DNA of 64,000 nt from Kineothrix sp. IPX-CK (GTDB lineage Bacteria > Bacillota > Clostridia > Lachnospirales > Lachnospiraceae). Shown here one piece after another: positions 54,094-62,617 of the stretch; position 1 is the stretch's first letter; every line of letters begins with the position of its first letter. The stretch spans positions 4,464,001-4,528,000 of the forward strand of contig NZ_CP146256.1 in assembly GCF_039134705.1 (NCBI RefSeq), written 5' to 3'. Under the pieces are notes generated by a model that did no database searches, had not been told where the DNA came from, and saw only the letters and a program-made list of their open reading frames with translations. The position numbers and the translations under genes are program-made.

Positions 54094-55125
54094 TTTAATC
54101 CCCATTCCATTTTTAATATAGGGAAGATACTTTAAATATGCCGAATCCACATGACCAATTACGTTTACCCTTTCATCCTGGGGTAAATCCTGTCTAGCTA
54201 TTTCAACTTCTCCCTCGTATCTTAAATACTTACCATTGGAGATGCAAATACTTCCTTTTTTACGTTCAATACAGTTCTCCGGCTGAATTCTGTTTTTTAG
54301 CATCCGCGACTCCGTAGAACGGAAAATAAAGCCGCTGGAGTCAATGCGATCGTGATGAATCATATCGGAAATGAAATGATATTTTTCATTCAACTTTGCC
54401 TTTATCTCGATAGTATTCTGATTTAATGTCTCAATATTTTTCCATGCTTCTTCTGATATATCAACATCTCCGACCATAACCATATCGCATTTTGCATCAA
54501 AATACAGTTCCAGTATATGTAACATAATATCCTTCTTATTAAAACGATGTTCCTCTACTGTAGGCAATCCTGCATACAATGGCCCTCTCATTGTCATATC
54601 TCCACATACGAATGCCATTGTCTGAAGGCCTTCCATTTTTAAGTTTTCGTTAATCTCATGTACTCTTTCAATAGAAAGCCCTGTATATTCCTTTGGATAA
54701 TAATTATGGCAGGCAATGAATTTTGACAAATCAGCTTTGGCATTTTTCCAGCCTTGTATGTCTTTTGCAGTGACTGTAGACGCATTTACCACAATTTGAA
54801 ATACCTTTGACAGCCTTGCTATTTCTTCCGGCAAATATCCGTAATCCAGTCTTATTGATGTAATTCCCCAGGTTTCTAATTCTTCTATTGTATTACAAGA
54901 CAGTTTTTTTACCGTCTCAGGACTGGCGTCTGCAATCAGTTGTATTCCAAACTCTTTACACTTTTCCAGAAGACTTTTGGTTCCTATTTCATAATCATCA
55001 ACATCTTCTTCCGGAATTTGCAAAGACGTAAATGCATAAGAAATCTTCGCTGCTTTTGCTTTTTTTAAGATTTCTATATTCATATCCATGTTTGTACCTA
55101 AATAAATGGAAATTCCTATCTTCAC
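54085..55125 (-). CDS. mupG: MupG-type 6-phospho-N-acetylmuramidase (DUF871)
   Basis: 346 residues: a TIM barrel (KIGISIYLGTNMDMNIEILK start; FQIVVNASTVTAKDIQ) and a C-terminal domain of about 110 residues with EKYHFISDMIHHDRIDSSGF. Family members such as S. aureus MupG cleave MurNAc-6P-GlcNAc into MurNAc-6P and GlcNAc in the cytoplasm. MVGDVDISEEAWKNIETLN is a conserved block. The gene starts at GTG 55125 within the murQ stop (GTGA), so the two are translationally coupled. This supports a role in uptake of a peptidoglycan disaccharide. Confidence 0.93.
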   Translation of the reverse strand: MKIGISIYLGTNMDMNIEILKKAKAAKISYAFTSLQIPEEDVDDYEIGTKSLLEKCKEFGIQLIADASPETVKKLSCNTIEELETWGITSIRLDYGYLPEEIARLSKVFQIVVNASTVTAKDIQGWKNAKADLSKFIACHNYYPKEYTGLSIERVHEINENLKMEGLQTMAFVCGDMTMRGPLYAGLPTVEEHRFNKKDIMLHILELYFDAKCDMVMVGDVDISEEAWKNIETLNQNTIEIKAKLNEKYHFISDMIHHDRIDSSGFIFRSTESRMLKNRIQPENCIERKKGSICISNGKYLRYEGEVEIARQDLPQDERVNVIGHVDSAYLKYLPYIKNGMGIKLI

Positions 55126-56027
55126 TCTTTATTCTCCCTTATTGCCTTACGAATGCTTCCATGAGCGGACTTTAATATATCCTTTGCTTCATCTGCGGGC
55201 TTATTTAATAGAGACATTGTTATTGCCAATTTGGCACTTCCGTTAGCTTCTTTTAATAATCTCTTGGCCTTTTCTCTGTCAGATGAGGTTGCACTCATTA
55301 CAATATTTTCTGTCCTGACCGCTAATTTTTCATTGGTATTTTGTAGATCGATCATTAAATTTTCGTATACTTTTCCAATTTTAACCATACTTCCTGTAGA
55401 AATCATATTCAGAATCATTTTTTGTGCAGTCCCTGCTTTTAATCTTGTAGAACCGGTCAGTATCTCCGGGCCGGTAACAGGCTCTATGGCTATATCTGCC
55501 TCTTTTCCTATGATGGAATCCTTATTACACGCTATGGCGGCTGTTTTACATCCTATGCTCGATGCATACTTTAATCCGTATAATACATAAGGGGTTCTGC
55601 CGCTTGCGGACAATCCAATCACCATATCTCTTGGTGACAGTCTCTGTTCTTTTAAATCTGCTTCCGCAAGTATCTTACTGTCCTCTGCCCCCTCCACCGC
55701 ATGAAAAAGTGCCTCTCTTCCTCCTGCTATAATACCGGTCACCAATTCCTCTGACACCCCGAAGGTTGGCGGACATTCACTGGCGTCCAGAACTCCCAGA
55801 CGCCCTGATGTTCCGGCACCGATATAAATCATCCGCCCCTGTTGGTCAAGTGTTTCCGCCGCCATATCAATGGCATCCGCAATCTGTGGTATCACTGCCC
55901 GAACCGCTTTTACCACATTTTCATCTTCTTTATTTGCGGCTGTAGCAATTTCCATAGAACTCATACTATCCAGATTCATCGTATCCATATTTCTTTTTTC
56001 TGTTGTATATACTGCCAAATTCAGCAT
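55122..56027 (-). CDS. murQ: N-acetylmuramic acid 6-phosphate etherase
   Basis: About 301 residues, a SIS-domain enzyme that splits MurNAc-6P into GlcNAc-6P and D-lactate. The start LDSMSSMEIATAANKED, the phosphosugar loop YIGAGTSGRLGVLDASE and the second half VIGLSASGRTPYVLYGLKYA are typical, with catalytic Glu in LDASECPP. ATG 56027 has AAAGG 10 bases upstream; a longer frame to 56183 runs into the EIIA gene and is rejected. Located between EIIA and mupG in a tightly packed salvage operon. Confidence 0.95.
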   Translation of the reverse strand: MLNLAVYTTEKRNMDTMNLDSMSSMEIATAANKEDENVVKAVRAVIPQIADAIDMAAETLDQQGRMIYIGAGTSGRLGVLDASECPPTFGVSEELVTGIIAGGREALFHAVEGAEDSKILAEADLKEQRLSPRDMVIGLSASGRTPYVLYGLKYASSIGCKTAAIACNKDSIIGKEADIAIEPVTGPEILTGSTRLKAGTAQKMILNMISTGSMVKIGKVYENLMIDLQNTNEKLAVRTENIVMSATSSDREKAKRLLKEANGSAKLAITMSLLNKPADEAKDILKSAHGSIRKAIRENKE

Positions 56028-56032
56028 TTCAT

Positions 56033-56371
56033 TTATACCTTTCCAATTATGCCTTTTTCTTGCAAGATTTTGTATAATTCTATGAATTCCTCTGCCAGAA
56101 TTCCAAATGCTTCCGCACTCATCAATTGATCTTCCGCATGCATCAAAAGCATTTGGTAACTTTCTATATCCAGCTCTTTGCATGCTGATTTCTGTATCAA
56201 ATCCATGTGCACATGATGTCCTTCATTAAATTGGTCTTTTCCGCACTTTATTAATTCATTTGATTTATCAAAGTCCCCATGCCTAGCCTGTTCAATTGCT
56301 TCTATATAGCTGCTTCTGGCACTTCCGACATAAGAAATAATCTCAAATAAAATAGATTCAAAGTTTTCCAT
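56033..56371 (-). CDS. PTS EIIA component, lactose/cellobiose type
   Basis: 112 residues. The all-helical EIIA-Lac fold is seen in FEIISYVGSARSSYIEAIEQA, and the phosphorylated His lies in EGHHVHMDLIQKSA (about residue 65). It receives phosphate from HPr and passes it to EIIB. The set EIIA, EIIB and EIIC in this operon is of the lactose/chitobiose/cellobiose family, unlike the glucose-type MurP of E. coli. Gene order EIIB, EIIA with a 3-base gap. Confidence 0.92.
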   Translation of the reverse strand: MENFESILFEIISYVGSARSSYIEAIEQARHGDFDKSNELIKCGKDQFNEGHHVHMDLIQKSACKELDIESYQMLLMHAEDQLMSAEAFGILAEEFIELYKILQEKGIIGKV

Positions 56372-56374
56372 CCT

Positions 56375-56677
56375 CTATTCTCCCATAAGCTGTCTGGCCT
56401 GCATCAATGCACCTTTTCCATCGACCATTCCATAAATTCGCATGTCTATTGCTTCAATTATTTTTTCAGAATATTCTTTCTTCAGTTTATTAGTCATATA
56501 TTTTACCTGTGGGCCTAATAAAACAATGTCTGCCTCAGGAATTACTGCCGATGCATCTGCTATAGGATATGCATTTATTTCACATGGATAATTATCTGCT
56601 TTTGCAGCGTCCCGCATACGGGATACCAGCAGACTTGTCGACATTCCTGCCACACATACCAAAACAATTTTTTTCAT
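56375..56677 (-). CDS. PTS EIIB component, lactose/cellobiose type
   Basis: 100 residues. The phospho-Cys lies in VLVCVAGMSTSLLVSRM (Cys 8), and DIVLLGPQVKYMTNKLKKEY is the characteristic second block. It passes phosphate from EIIA to the sugar bound by EIIC. It is read after the PIG-L-like gene and directly before EIIA. ATG 56677 is preceded by AGAAAGGCGGG-like sequence. Confidence 0.93.
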   Translation of the reverse strand: MKKIVLVCVAGMSTSLLVSRMRDAAKADNYPCEINAYPIADASAVIPEADIVLLGPQVKYMTNKLKKEYSEKIIEAIDMRIYGMVDGKGALMQARQLMGE

Positions 56678-56703
56678 ATTGCAAACCCGCCTTTCTTTTT
56701 CCC

Positions 56704-57378
56704 CTACTCATTATCGATTAATGCTCCATGCATATATGCTTTTACAAGTCCATGGCTTCCTGCTTCAATCGCTCTTACAGTCGCCATAGAATGATAATAG
56801 TCATAATATGGAACATCATTAACCTTACCGTTAAAGATCTTATAATGCTGTAATCCCTCAAACCAGGTTTTCATCTTTGATTCACTCATACTTACATATA
56901 CAGTTGGAATAAATCCAGCCAAATCTTCACAATTCTCTCCATAATAAAGCTGTATCGGATTTCCTTCAGAATGAAGTATTCTTACCGCCTGCGTTACTGC
57001 CTCATAAGTATAATAGTGCCTGGGATGTAATGTTCCACGCGCATGAGTTATTACGCAATCTACTTTTTCCCTTCTTAAGTATTCCAATATTATATCCTTA
57101 AATTCTTCCACGACCGGCAATTCCGCCGATATGTAATCCATACTAAAGCTATCGCACCCCATAGCAGCAGCCACACTTTTATTCTCGTCGTTCAACGCGT
57201 CCTCATACGCCTTTTTCTCTTCCTCAGTTGCTGCCGGATCTGTAAGGCGCCCTTTCGTCACATGTACGAATGTACAGGCAGCTCCCTGCTCAGCGTATTT
57301 TATCATCATTGGTCCGCCCATAAGCTCTGCATCCAATGGATGTGCACCAACAGATACGATTCTATTGTATTTTGCCAT
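56704..57378 (-). CDS. PIG-L-family deacetylase-like protein with altered AHPDD motif
   Basis: 224 residues. The LmbE/PIG-L family has AHPDDxE near the N-terminus; here it reads GAHPLDAELMGG, so the first Asp (general base in BshB/BcZBP-type enzymes) is Leu while the zinc-binding His and second Asp remain. The distal His set appears in THARGTLHPRHYYTYEAV. The family removes N-acetyl groups from GlcNAc-type sugars. In this operon it might deacetylate an imported amino-sugar, but the altered motif makes activity uncertain. AGGAGG is 8 bases before ATG 57378. Confidence 0.82.
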   Translation of the reverse strand: MAKYNRIVSVGAHPLDAELMGGPMMIKYAEQGAACTFVHVTKGRLTDPAATEEEKKAYEDALNDENKSVAAAMGCDSFSMDYISAELPVVEEFKDIILEYLRREKVDCVITHARGTLHPRHYYTYEAVTQAVRILHSEGNPIQLYYGENCEDLAGFIPTVYVSMSESKMKTWFEGLQHYKIFNGKVNDVPYYDYYHSMATVRAIEAGSHGLVKAYMHGALIDNE

Positions 57379-57391
57379 TCCAATATTCCTC

Positions 57392-58336
57392 CTATATTTT
57401 TTTACGGTAGAGCTGGTATGTTCTATATGTACTCATTCCATGACGTTCATAGAATCTCATCGCCGCACCATGAGTCCATAAAAAATATGCGTAAAAAATT
57501 CCTCTTTTCTGCATTTCTCTCATCTGTAAATCAAACAAGATTCCTCCAATTCCTTTTGAGCGAATGGATTCTTTTACTCCGATAGGTCCAAATCTCGCAT
57601 CATTGCCATCGATCTTCCGCATACAATATCCGATTACCTGATCTTCTATGCCTGTTGCGATCAGAATAGTATCTTCCGCTTCCCCATTACGAATTGCCTG
57701 TAGAATATTCCTTACCCAGCCGGCATCAAATTCAGCTTCAGCAAAAGCTAACAGTTTTTCCATATAGGAAATCGAATATTTATTGAAACTTATTCCTTCT
57801 CCTTTCAATCGTTCTATCATCTCTTGAGTTTTCTCCGGAATACTATAAGTAAATAAGTCCTTTTGCATACTTACGGCATCCAATCCTTTTACATAGCCAT
57901 TTTGTTCAAAAAAAGACAGTGCCCTTTCATATTTCAGATCGACTCCTGGGGTAAAATAATTTGGACTATAAGCACATAGCGTGATTTCTTTTACCTTTTC
58001 TTTCTTCAAACGTTTTTCCTCTTCATTTAACAGCGCTTTTCCATATCCTTTTCCTTGATACTTAGTCAGAACAAACATAATACTGATCCAACCTCTGTTC
58101 TCCTCAAGACCTCGTGTCAAATATGGATATTTTCTTTTAATTCCCAGACAAAATCCTATCACCTTATCCTCTACAAGTAAAACGAGAGCTAAATCGGGAT
58201 CAAAATTTTCATCCATTAAAATCTGCTGCAAAAATCTTTCTTCACTGATCGGATCAAAAATTAATGTCTCATTCCACCTAGTAACAAGCTGCTCCATATA
58301 TTCCTGCTTATATGGCTTTATTTGATATTCTTCCAT
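57392..58336 (-). CDS. tandem GNAT-domain acetyltransferase
   Basis: 314 residues with two GNAT domains. The first (1-165) has VLTKYQGKGYGKALLNEEE, the second (165-314) has GVKESIRSKGIGGILFDLQ and FLWTHGAAMRFYERHG. The layout resembles MshD-type double acetyltransferases. Start ATG 58336 overlaps the EIIC stop (TAATG). It is encoded between EIIC and the PIG-L-like protein, so an acetylation/deacetylation step on an amino-sugar or muropeptide is plausible but unproven. Confidence 0.85.
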   Translation of the reverse strand: MEEYQIKPYKQEYMEQLVTRWNETLIFDPISEERFLQQILMDENFDPDLALVLLVEDKVIGFCLGIKRKYPYLTRGLEENRGWISIMFVLTKYQGKGYGKALLNEEEKRLKKEKVKEITLCAYSPNYFTPGVDLKYERALSFFEQNGYVKGLDAVSMQKDLFTYSIPEKTQEMIERLKGEGISFNKYSISYMEKLLAFAEAEFDAGWVRNILQAIRNGEAEDTILIATGIEDQVIGYCMRKIDGNDARFGPIGVKESIRSKGIGGILFDLQMREMQKRGIFYAYFLWTHGAAMRFYERHGMSTYRTYQLYRKKI

Positions 58337-59679
58337 TATTTATCCTCGCCGTGTTCCGCTTCGTATTGTTCTTCTTCTTTTAAAATCTGCCTCTCCATTA
58401 CTTTGAAAAAAGGTAGAAACATAAAGAAAATAATCGCAATGTTTATTAAAGTAATTATCGGAGCTACGATATTAAACCCACTGCCGATAAAGGAGGCCAA
58501 TGGCGCAGGCATGGTCCACACGGTCATTGCAATAATGGGCGGAGTGATTCCTAATACTCCAAGAATGGCATTAAAAATGTAAAGCACAGTAAATCCGAGC
58601 ACCCACGGAACAAACATAAGTGGGTTTAACACGATTGGCAATCCATACATAACCGGTTCTGCTATATTGAAAATAGTTCCGGGAAGAGATAACTTTCCTA
58701 ATACTTTAAAACGTTTCACTTTACTCATACAGCAAAGAAGTGCTATCGGAAATACCGAACATCTTACATAAAAATTAATCCATTGCTCTGTAAACATAAA
58801 TGGTATATCCTGATGTGCCGCAAATGCATTAATATTATCGGTTATCATAGTCGTCCAGATTGGCTGCATAACAGAAGAGACAATATTCGATCCATGTAAT
58901 CCCACAAACCAAAGAATTCTATCCAAAACAAAACCAATTCCCTGTGCGACCGGCCCGCTTCCTCCTACTACCAGATATGCCGTCCCCTTATTTAACATAC
59001 TCAGAAAATCAAAGGCCCCCAAACCTTGTCCAATCAAAGTACAAAATATAATAACCGCGCAAACCGGAATCATACCGGTAAATGCCGATGCTATCATCGG
59101 AGGTACTGCTTCAGGCATCTTAATCGTAATCTTTCTTCCAATCAGGAATCTGTAAATCTCTACTGCGAAAATACTGATCAATAATCCTCCAAATAAGCTG
59201 GGAGAGCCCAGGATATATGCCGGCCAGTCAAAATTTTCACTGAGTTTTGAAAAATCAATAAAGCTGAGAAATGCTATCATAGCCACGACTGCAGATGTTA
59301 CCGCAGTAACATTGGAATCTTTCTTGCTATAATAATCTCCGAGGAAGTAACCATTCAGCATAGCCGCAATCAATGCCAGCAGGTTGATTGTCACGAAAAC
59401 AATCTGAAGAAGCCACGGCCTGCACGGAGTAATCACACTATCAATCGCCTGGGCAACACCAGGCATATTTAATCCGGTTCCCTCAGCGAACAATCCGCTC
59501 AGATTTAAAATAAGAGTTGCCGTCGCACCTAATACCATGTACGGCATCAATGTTATAAAAGTTCTCTGCAGCGCTTCAAGATACCGTACCTGTGACAGTC
59601 TCAACAGGGGTGGTGCAATCTTTTGCTCAATAAAATCTGTGGTTTTTTCCAATGCTGTTTTTTTTGCTTGCTTTTCCAT
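58336..59679 (-). CDS. PTS EIIC component, lactose/cellobiose type
   Basis: 447 residues with about ten membrane helices. The EIIC-Lac/Cel pattern is seen in RTFITLMPYMVLGATATLIL, VGLHGSNIVSSVMQPIW (the conserved GxHG region) and LPGTIFNIAEPVMYGLPIVL with the essential Glu. It would import a disaccharide or glycoside and phosphorylate it with EIIB. First gene of the operon, behind a 17-bp-spaced promoter and a 22-bp palindrome. The likely cargo, given murQ and mupG, is a MurNAc-containing disaccharide. Confidence 0.93.
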   Translation of the reverse strand: MEKQAKKTALEKTTDFIEQKIAPPLLRLSQVRYLEALQRTFITLMPYMVLGATATLILNLSGLFAEGTGLNMPGVAQAIDSVITPCRPWLLQIVFVTINLLALIAAMLNGYFLGDYYSKKDSNVTAVTSAVVAMIAFLSFIDFSKLSENFDWPAYILGSPSLFGGLLISIFAVEIYRFLIGRKITIKMPEAVPPMIASAFTGMIPVCAVIIFCTLIGQGLGAFDFLSMLNKGTAYLVVGGSGPVAQGIGFVLDRILWFVGLHGSNIVSSVMQPIWTTMITDNINAFAAHQDIPFMFTEQWINFYVRCSVFPIALLCCMSKVKRFKVLGKLSLPGTIFNIAEPVMYGLPIVLNPLMFVPWVLGFTVLYIFNAILGVLGITPPIIAMTVWTMPAPLASFIGSGFNIVAPIITLINIAIIFFMFLPFFKVMERQILKEEEQYEAEHGEDK

Positions 59680-59727
59680 ATAGAATACCTTACCCTCTCT
59701 AAATTTTGCTTTTGTTTTATTTTTTTA

Positions 59728-59792
59728 ATTATATTATACTTCTGACATCATTTCAATAAATTTCTCAATTATTTTGGTAAATTTACCAAAAT
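59728..59792 (-). promoter_or_regulatory. mur operon promoter and 22-bp operator palindrome
   Basis: On the minus strand TTGAAA (59751-59756) and TATAAT (59728-59733) are 17 bases apart. A perfect 22-bp palindrome with core GGTAAATTTACC lies at 59771-59792, 15 bases upstream of the -35 box. It is the best candidate binding site for the divergent MurR/RpiR regulator. The rest of the 296-base gap is AT-rich with several TATAAT-like boxes near 59920-59950 for the regulator gene. Confidence 0.72.
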
Positions 59793-59975
59793 TAATTTTT
59801 TTACAAAGAAACAGTCTTTTTATCAGGGAAGAAAACCGACGATATTATAATGAATTAAAGAATCGAAGGACATAATAACAAGGTGTTATCCATAGAAAAA
59901 ACGATGCATTAGATTTTATGATATGTTATAATTTTCATAGTTATAATATTATTTCAATACATACGGAGAAATTAT

Positions 59976-60734
59976 ATGAACCCTATAGAGTTAATTAATT
60001 TACATGAATCAGAATTTACAAAATCGGATGAGAAAATAAAAACATATGTCATTAATAATCCGGACTATGTGTCATCCTATCCTATTATTAATGTTGCCGC
60101 TAAAGCAGGCGTGTCCAAATCTGCCCTGCTGCGTTTCTGCCAAAAGCTGGGGTATAATGGATATTCTGAATTTAAATATGAGGTTTCCAAATATCTCTTA
60201 TCCGGTAATTTTAAAAATCCGACCGTTGTTAAATCTAATATGGATATCATTGAAAATTACTTGAGTTGTATACAAAAGATTCCAGACGGTATAAGTGAAG
60301 ACAGGTTTATTTCTTTCGGCAACTATATTACCAACGCTTCCCGCATACGAATTTTCGGCCTTCATGAAAGCGGCCTTTCCGCCACCTATTTTACTTATCG
60401 TCTTTCCGCGCTGGGAATTGATTCCGAAGCAATAACCCATAGTGGTATCTTCAGTGAAAAAGCCTCTTTTTCTACTGCTTCTGATTTTCACATTTTTATA
60501 TCTGTATCAGGCACTACCGATTGTATCACAGCGGCCGCCAAAACTTCTTTTGACCGCCATACTCCCTGTGCAATTATTACACAGAACAACAAAGCTAAAT
60601 ATTTCAATAAATATGATTGCTTTATCGCTATTCCCTCTCTTAATTTGGATAAAAACCAGTTGTTCCTTGATTCACAGGCAATTTTATTCATTACTATCGA
60701 CCTGATTATTAATAAGTTATCTAAAATGCTCTGA
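59976..60734 (+). CDS. murR: MurR/RpiR-family regulator
   Basis: 252 residues: N-terminal HTH_6 (KTYVINNPDYVSSYPIINVA and VSKSALLRFCQKLGYNGYSE, 15-65) and a C-terminal SIS domain (RIRIFGLHESGLSATYFTYR, HIFISVSGTTDCIT) that binds a sugar phosphate, MurNAc-6P in E. coli MurR. It is divergent from the EIIC-led mur operon, so it most likely controls it. Start ATG 59976 follows GGAGA. The gene ends before a strong bidirectional terminator. Confidence 0.92.
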   Translation: MNPIELINLHESEFTKSDEKIKTYVINNPDYVSSYPIINVAAKAGVSKSALLRFCQKLGYNGYSEFKYEVSKYLLSGNFKNPTVVKSNMDIIENYLSCIQKIPDGISEDRFISFGNYITNASRIRIFGLHESGLSATYFTYRLSALGIDSEAITHSGIFSEKASFSTASDFHIFISVSGTTDCITAAAKTSFDRHTPCAIITQNNKAKYFNKYDCFIAIPSLNLDKNQLFLDSQAILFITIDLIINKLSKML

Positions 60735-60790
60735 TTTTATTGCCTCGATAAACTTCATGGTCTTTTTTAGAAGCTTTTCCTTCTATATAC

Positions 60791-60823
60791 AAAGAGGGGC
60801 TGCCAGAATGCAGCCCCTCTTGT
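60791..60823. terminator. bidirectional rho-independent terminator
   Basis: An 11-12-bp GC-rich stem AAGAGGGGCTGC / GCAGCCCCTCTT with a 6-base loop lies between the convergent murR and binding-protein genes. T-rich ends on both strands are short but present. Confidence 0.85.
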
Positions 60824-60833
60824 TAATAGCTAA

Positions 60834-62531
60834 TTAATAACCGAGCATAGATTTTGTATTATTAAAGATTTCGTTACACTGATCCGCGTAAGCAGCAGAG
60901 CCTAAGCTTTCGCATTCAGCAACGTAAGTATCCCACTGGGCTTCGATATCTGCCTGACCGGTGATGAATTTCAAGGTCCATGCCTTTACACTGTCTATCA
61001 AAGGTGTCTTAATTAAATCCATTTCTTCGGTCTCTTCTTCATTACCCATGATCGGAGGATCTACCGGACGTGCTTCCTTATATTCCACAACTCTGTTGGC
61101 GTAATCCTTTTCACCTTCTGTATACTTAGAAATCTTTAACCATGTAGGTCCGCCGTATGCGAATACGCCGCCCCCGAAGCCGAAGTCAGCATTTAACAGC
61201 TTCTCGGCATCCGGATTGATTCCATTGTATGTAATATCGGAATTCAGAGTGATCGTATCTCCGTCTCTCGTATAGGTTTCCCCTTCAACGCCCCATAAGC
61301 ACAGGGTCTGACCTTCTTCAGAATACCATAACCAGTCGACGAAACGCAGCATTTTGATGAATCCTTCTTCGCCCAGATCATCGAGTGCATTCTGCGCGAT
61401 CATGATGCCGTTTTCAAGTCTGGAGTTCTCGATCTGCATGTTACCTGCCGGCCCGCCGGGCTGAACAACCATATAAAGCTCTGCATCGTCTACCTGCATC
61501 TGCTGGGTGATATCTGCCAGGTTCTGATAGTTACCGTTAATTACGTAGGTTTCTCCTCTATAGAACTTGGAAAGAGCCGCATCGTCTTCCTGAGAGAAAG
61601 ACTCGGGGTCCATAATCTTTTCATTCAACAATTTATTAAAGTAGGAAACGAATTCTTTGAAGTTATCTGTAGTTTCAGCAAAGTAGAATTGATTGTTATC
61701 CGTATCGAATTTCATGCCGTTTGCTATACCCCATCCGGAGGTCACACCATAGGACACGGCTGCTATATTCAAGGTGGACTCCCCTTTGTGACGATCGGAG
61801 AATACATAATCACTGCCCGTATATTCTTTTACCTTCTTAAGGGCCTCATAGAAGTCCTCATAGGTCCAGTTCTTTTCTAATTGTGTAACGTCTACGCCTG
61901 CTGCGTCAAATATATCTTTTCTGATGATGTAAGAATAACCTGCACCGGCATTTTCCCAAAGTCCGGGAAGAACGTAGTATTTGCCGTCGGACTTCATTTT
62001 CTGCTTTAAGTCGTCTACCATGTTCCAATCCTGAACACATTTCTGGTAATTGGGCATATACTGTACCCAATCGCTGATAGCTACTACCTGACCGCCGTTA
62101 ACATATGCATTTTCTTCATAAGTCTTTGGAATAATATACGGTGAATCGCCTGAATTAACTAATACGGATTTTTTATCCTCATAATCACTTCTCGCAATTA
62201 ATGTGAGGTCAAAGCTTACGTTAGTGAGTTCCTGGATTCTCGTCATGATTCTCCAATCATCCTTATAAGGATAATTCTCATGGTCCGAAAACATCATGGA
62301 ATAGGTTACCGGTTCTTCAGAATGGAAGGTAACTCCGGCACCATATTCATAGCCTTCCGCTTCATCCTCCACTACATCCGTGGTAACCATATCCTCTACG
62401 GTTGAAGGTTCTGTCGTTGTTTCCTCGGAAGTAGTTTCTTCCGTCGTCTGCGTTCCTGCGCTCCCGCAGGCAGCAAGCGAAAGTGCCATAGCTGATGCGA
62501 GCACAATGGCAAGCACTTTCTTCATTTTCAT
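60834..62531 (-). CDS. lipoprotein substrate-binding protein (LipO/YtcQ type)
   Basis: 565 residues, longer than CUT1 binding proteins, as in the LipO/YtcQ/YesO-like subgroup. The lipobox is LSLAAC (Cys about 22), then a Thr/Glu-rich spacer to about 70. EEPVTYSMMFSDHENYPYKD begins the ligand-binding part, and FIKMLRFVDWLWYSEEGQTL is a family block near the C-terminal half. The partner permeases lie downstream on the same strand. Substrate unknown; complex oligosaccharides are usual. AAAAGGAGG before ATG 62531. Confidence 0.92.
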   Translation of the reverse strand: MKMKKVLAIVLASAMALSLAACGSAGTQTTEETTSEETTTEPSTVEDMVTTDVVEDEAEGYEYGAGVTFHSEEPVTYSMMFSDHENYPYKDDWRIMTRIQELTNVSFDLTLIARSDYEDKKSVLVNSGDSPYIIPKTYEENAYVNGGQVVAISDWVQYMPNYQKCVQDWNMVDDLKQKMKSDGKYYVLPGLWENAGAGYSYIIRKDIFDAAGVDVTQLEKNWTYEDFYEALKKVKEYTGSDYVFSDRHKGESTLNIAAVSYGVTSGWGIANGMKFDTDNNQFYFAETTDNFKEFVSYFNKLLNEKIMDPESFSQEDDAALSKFYRGETYVINGNYQNLADITQQMQVDDAELYMVVQPGGPAGNMQIENSRLENGIMIAQNALDDLGEEGFIKMLRFVDWLWYSEEGQTLCLWGVEGETYTRDGDTITLNSDITYNGINPDAEKLLNADFGFGGGVFAYGGPTWLKISKYTEGEKDYANRVVEYKEARPVDPPIMGNEEETEEMDLIKTPLIDSVKAWTLKFITGQADIEAQWDTYVAECESLGSAAYADQCNEIFNNTKSMLGY

Positions 62532-62617
62532 AACTCATTTCCTCCTTTTAAATGTTAATTGGTTGCTTATTCAATCCAGAATATATCCTCTCTGGTTTAA
62601 ATACGTTGTTATGTCTC

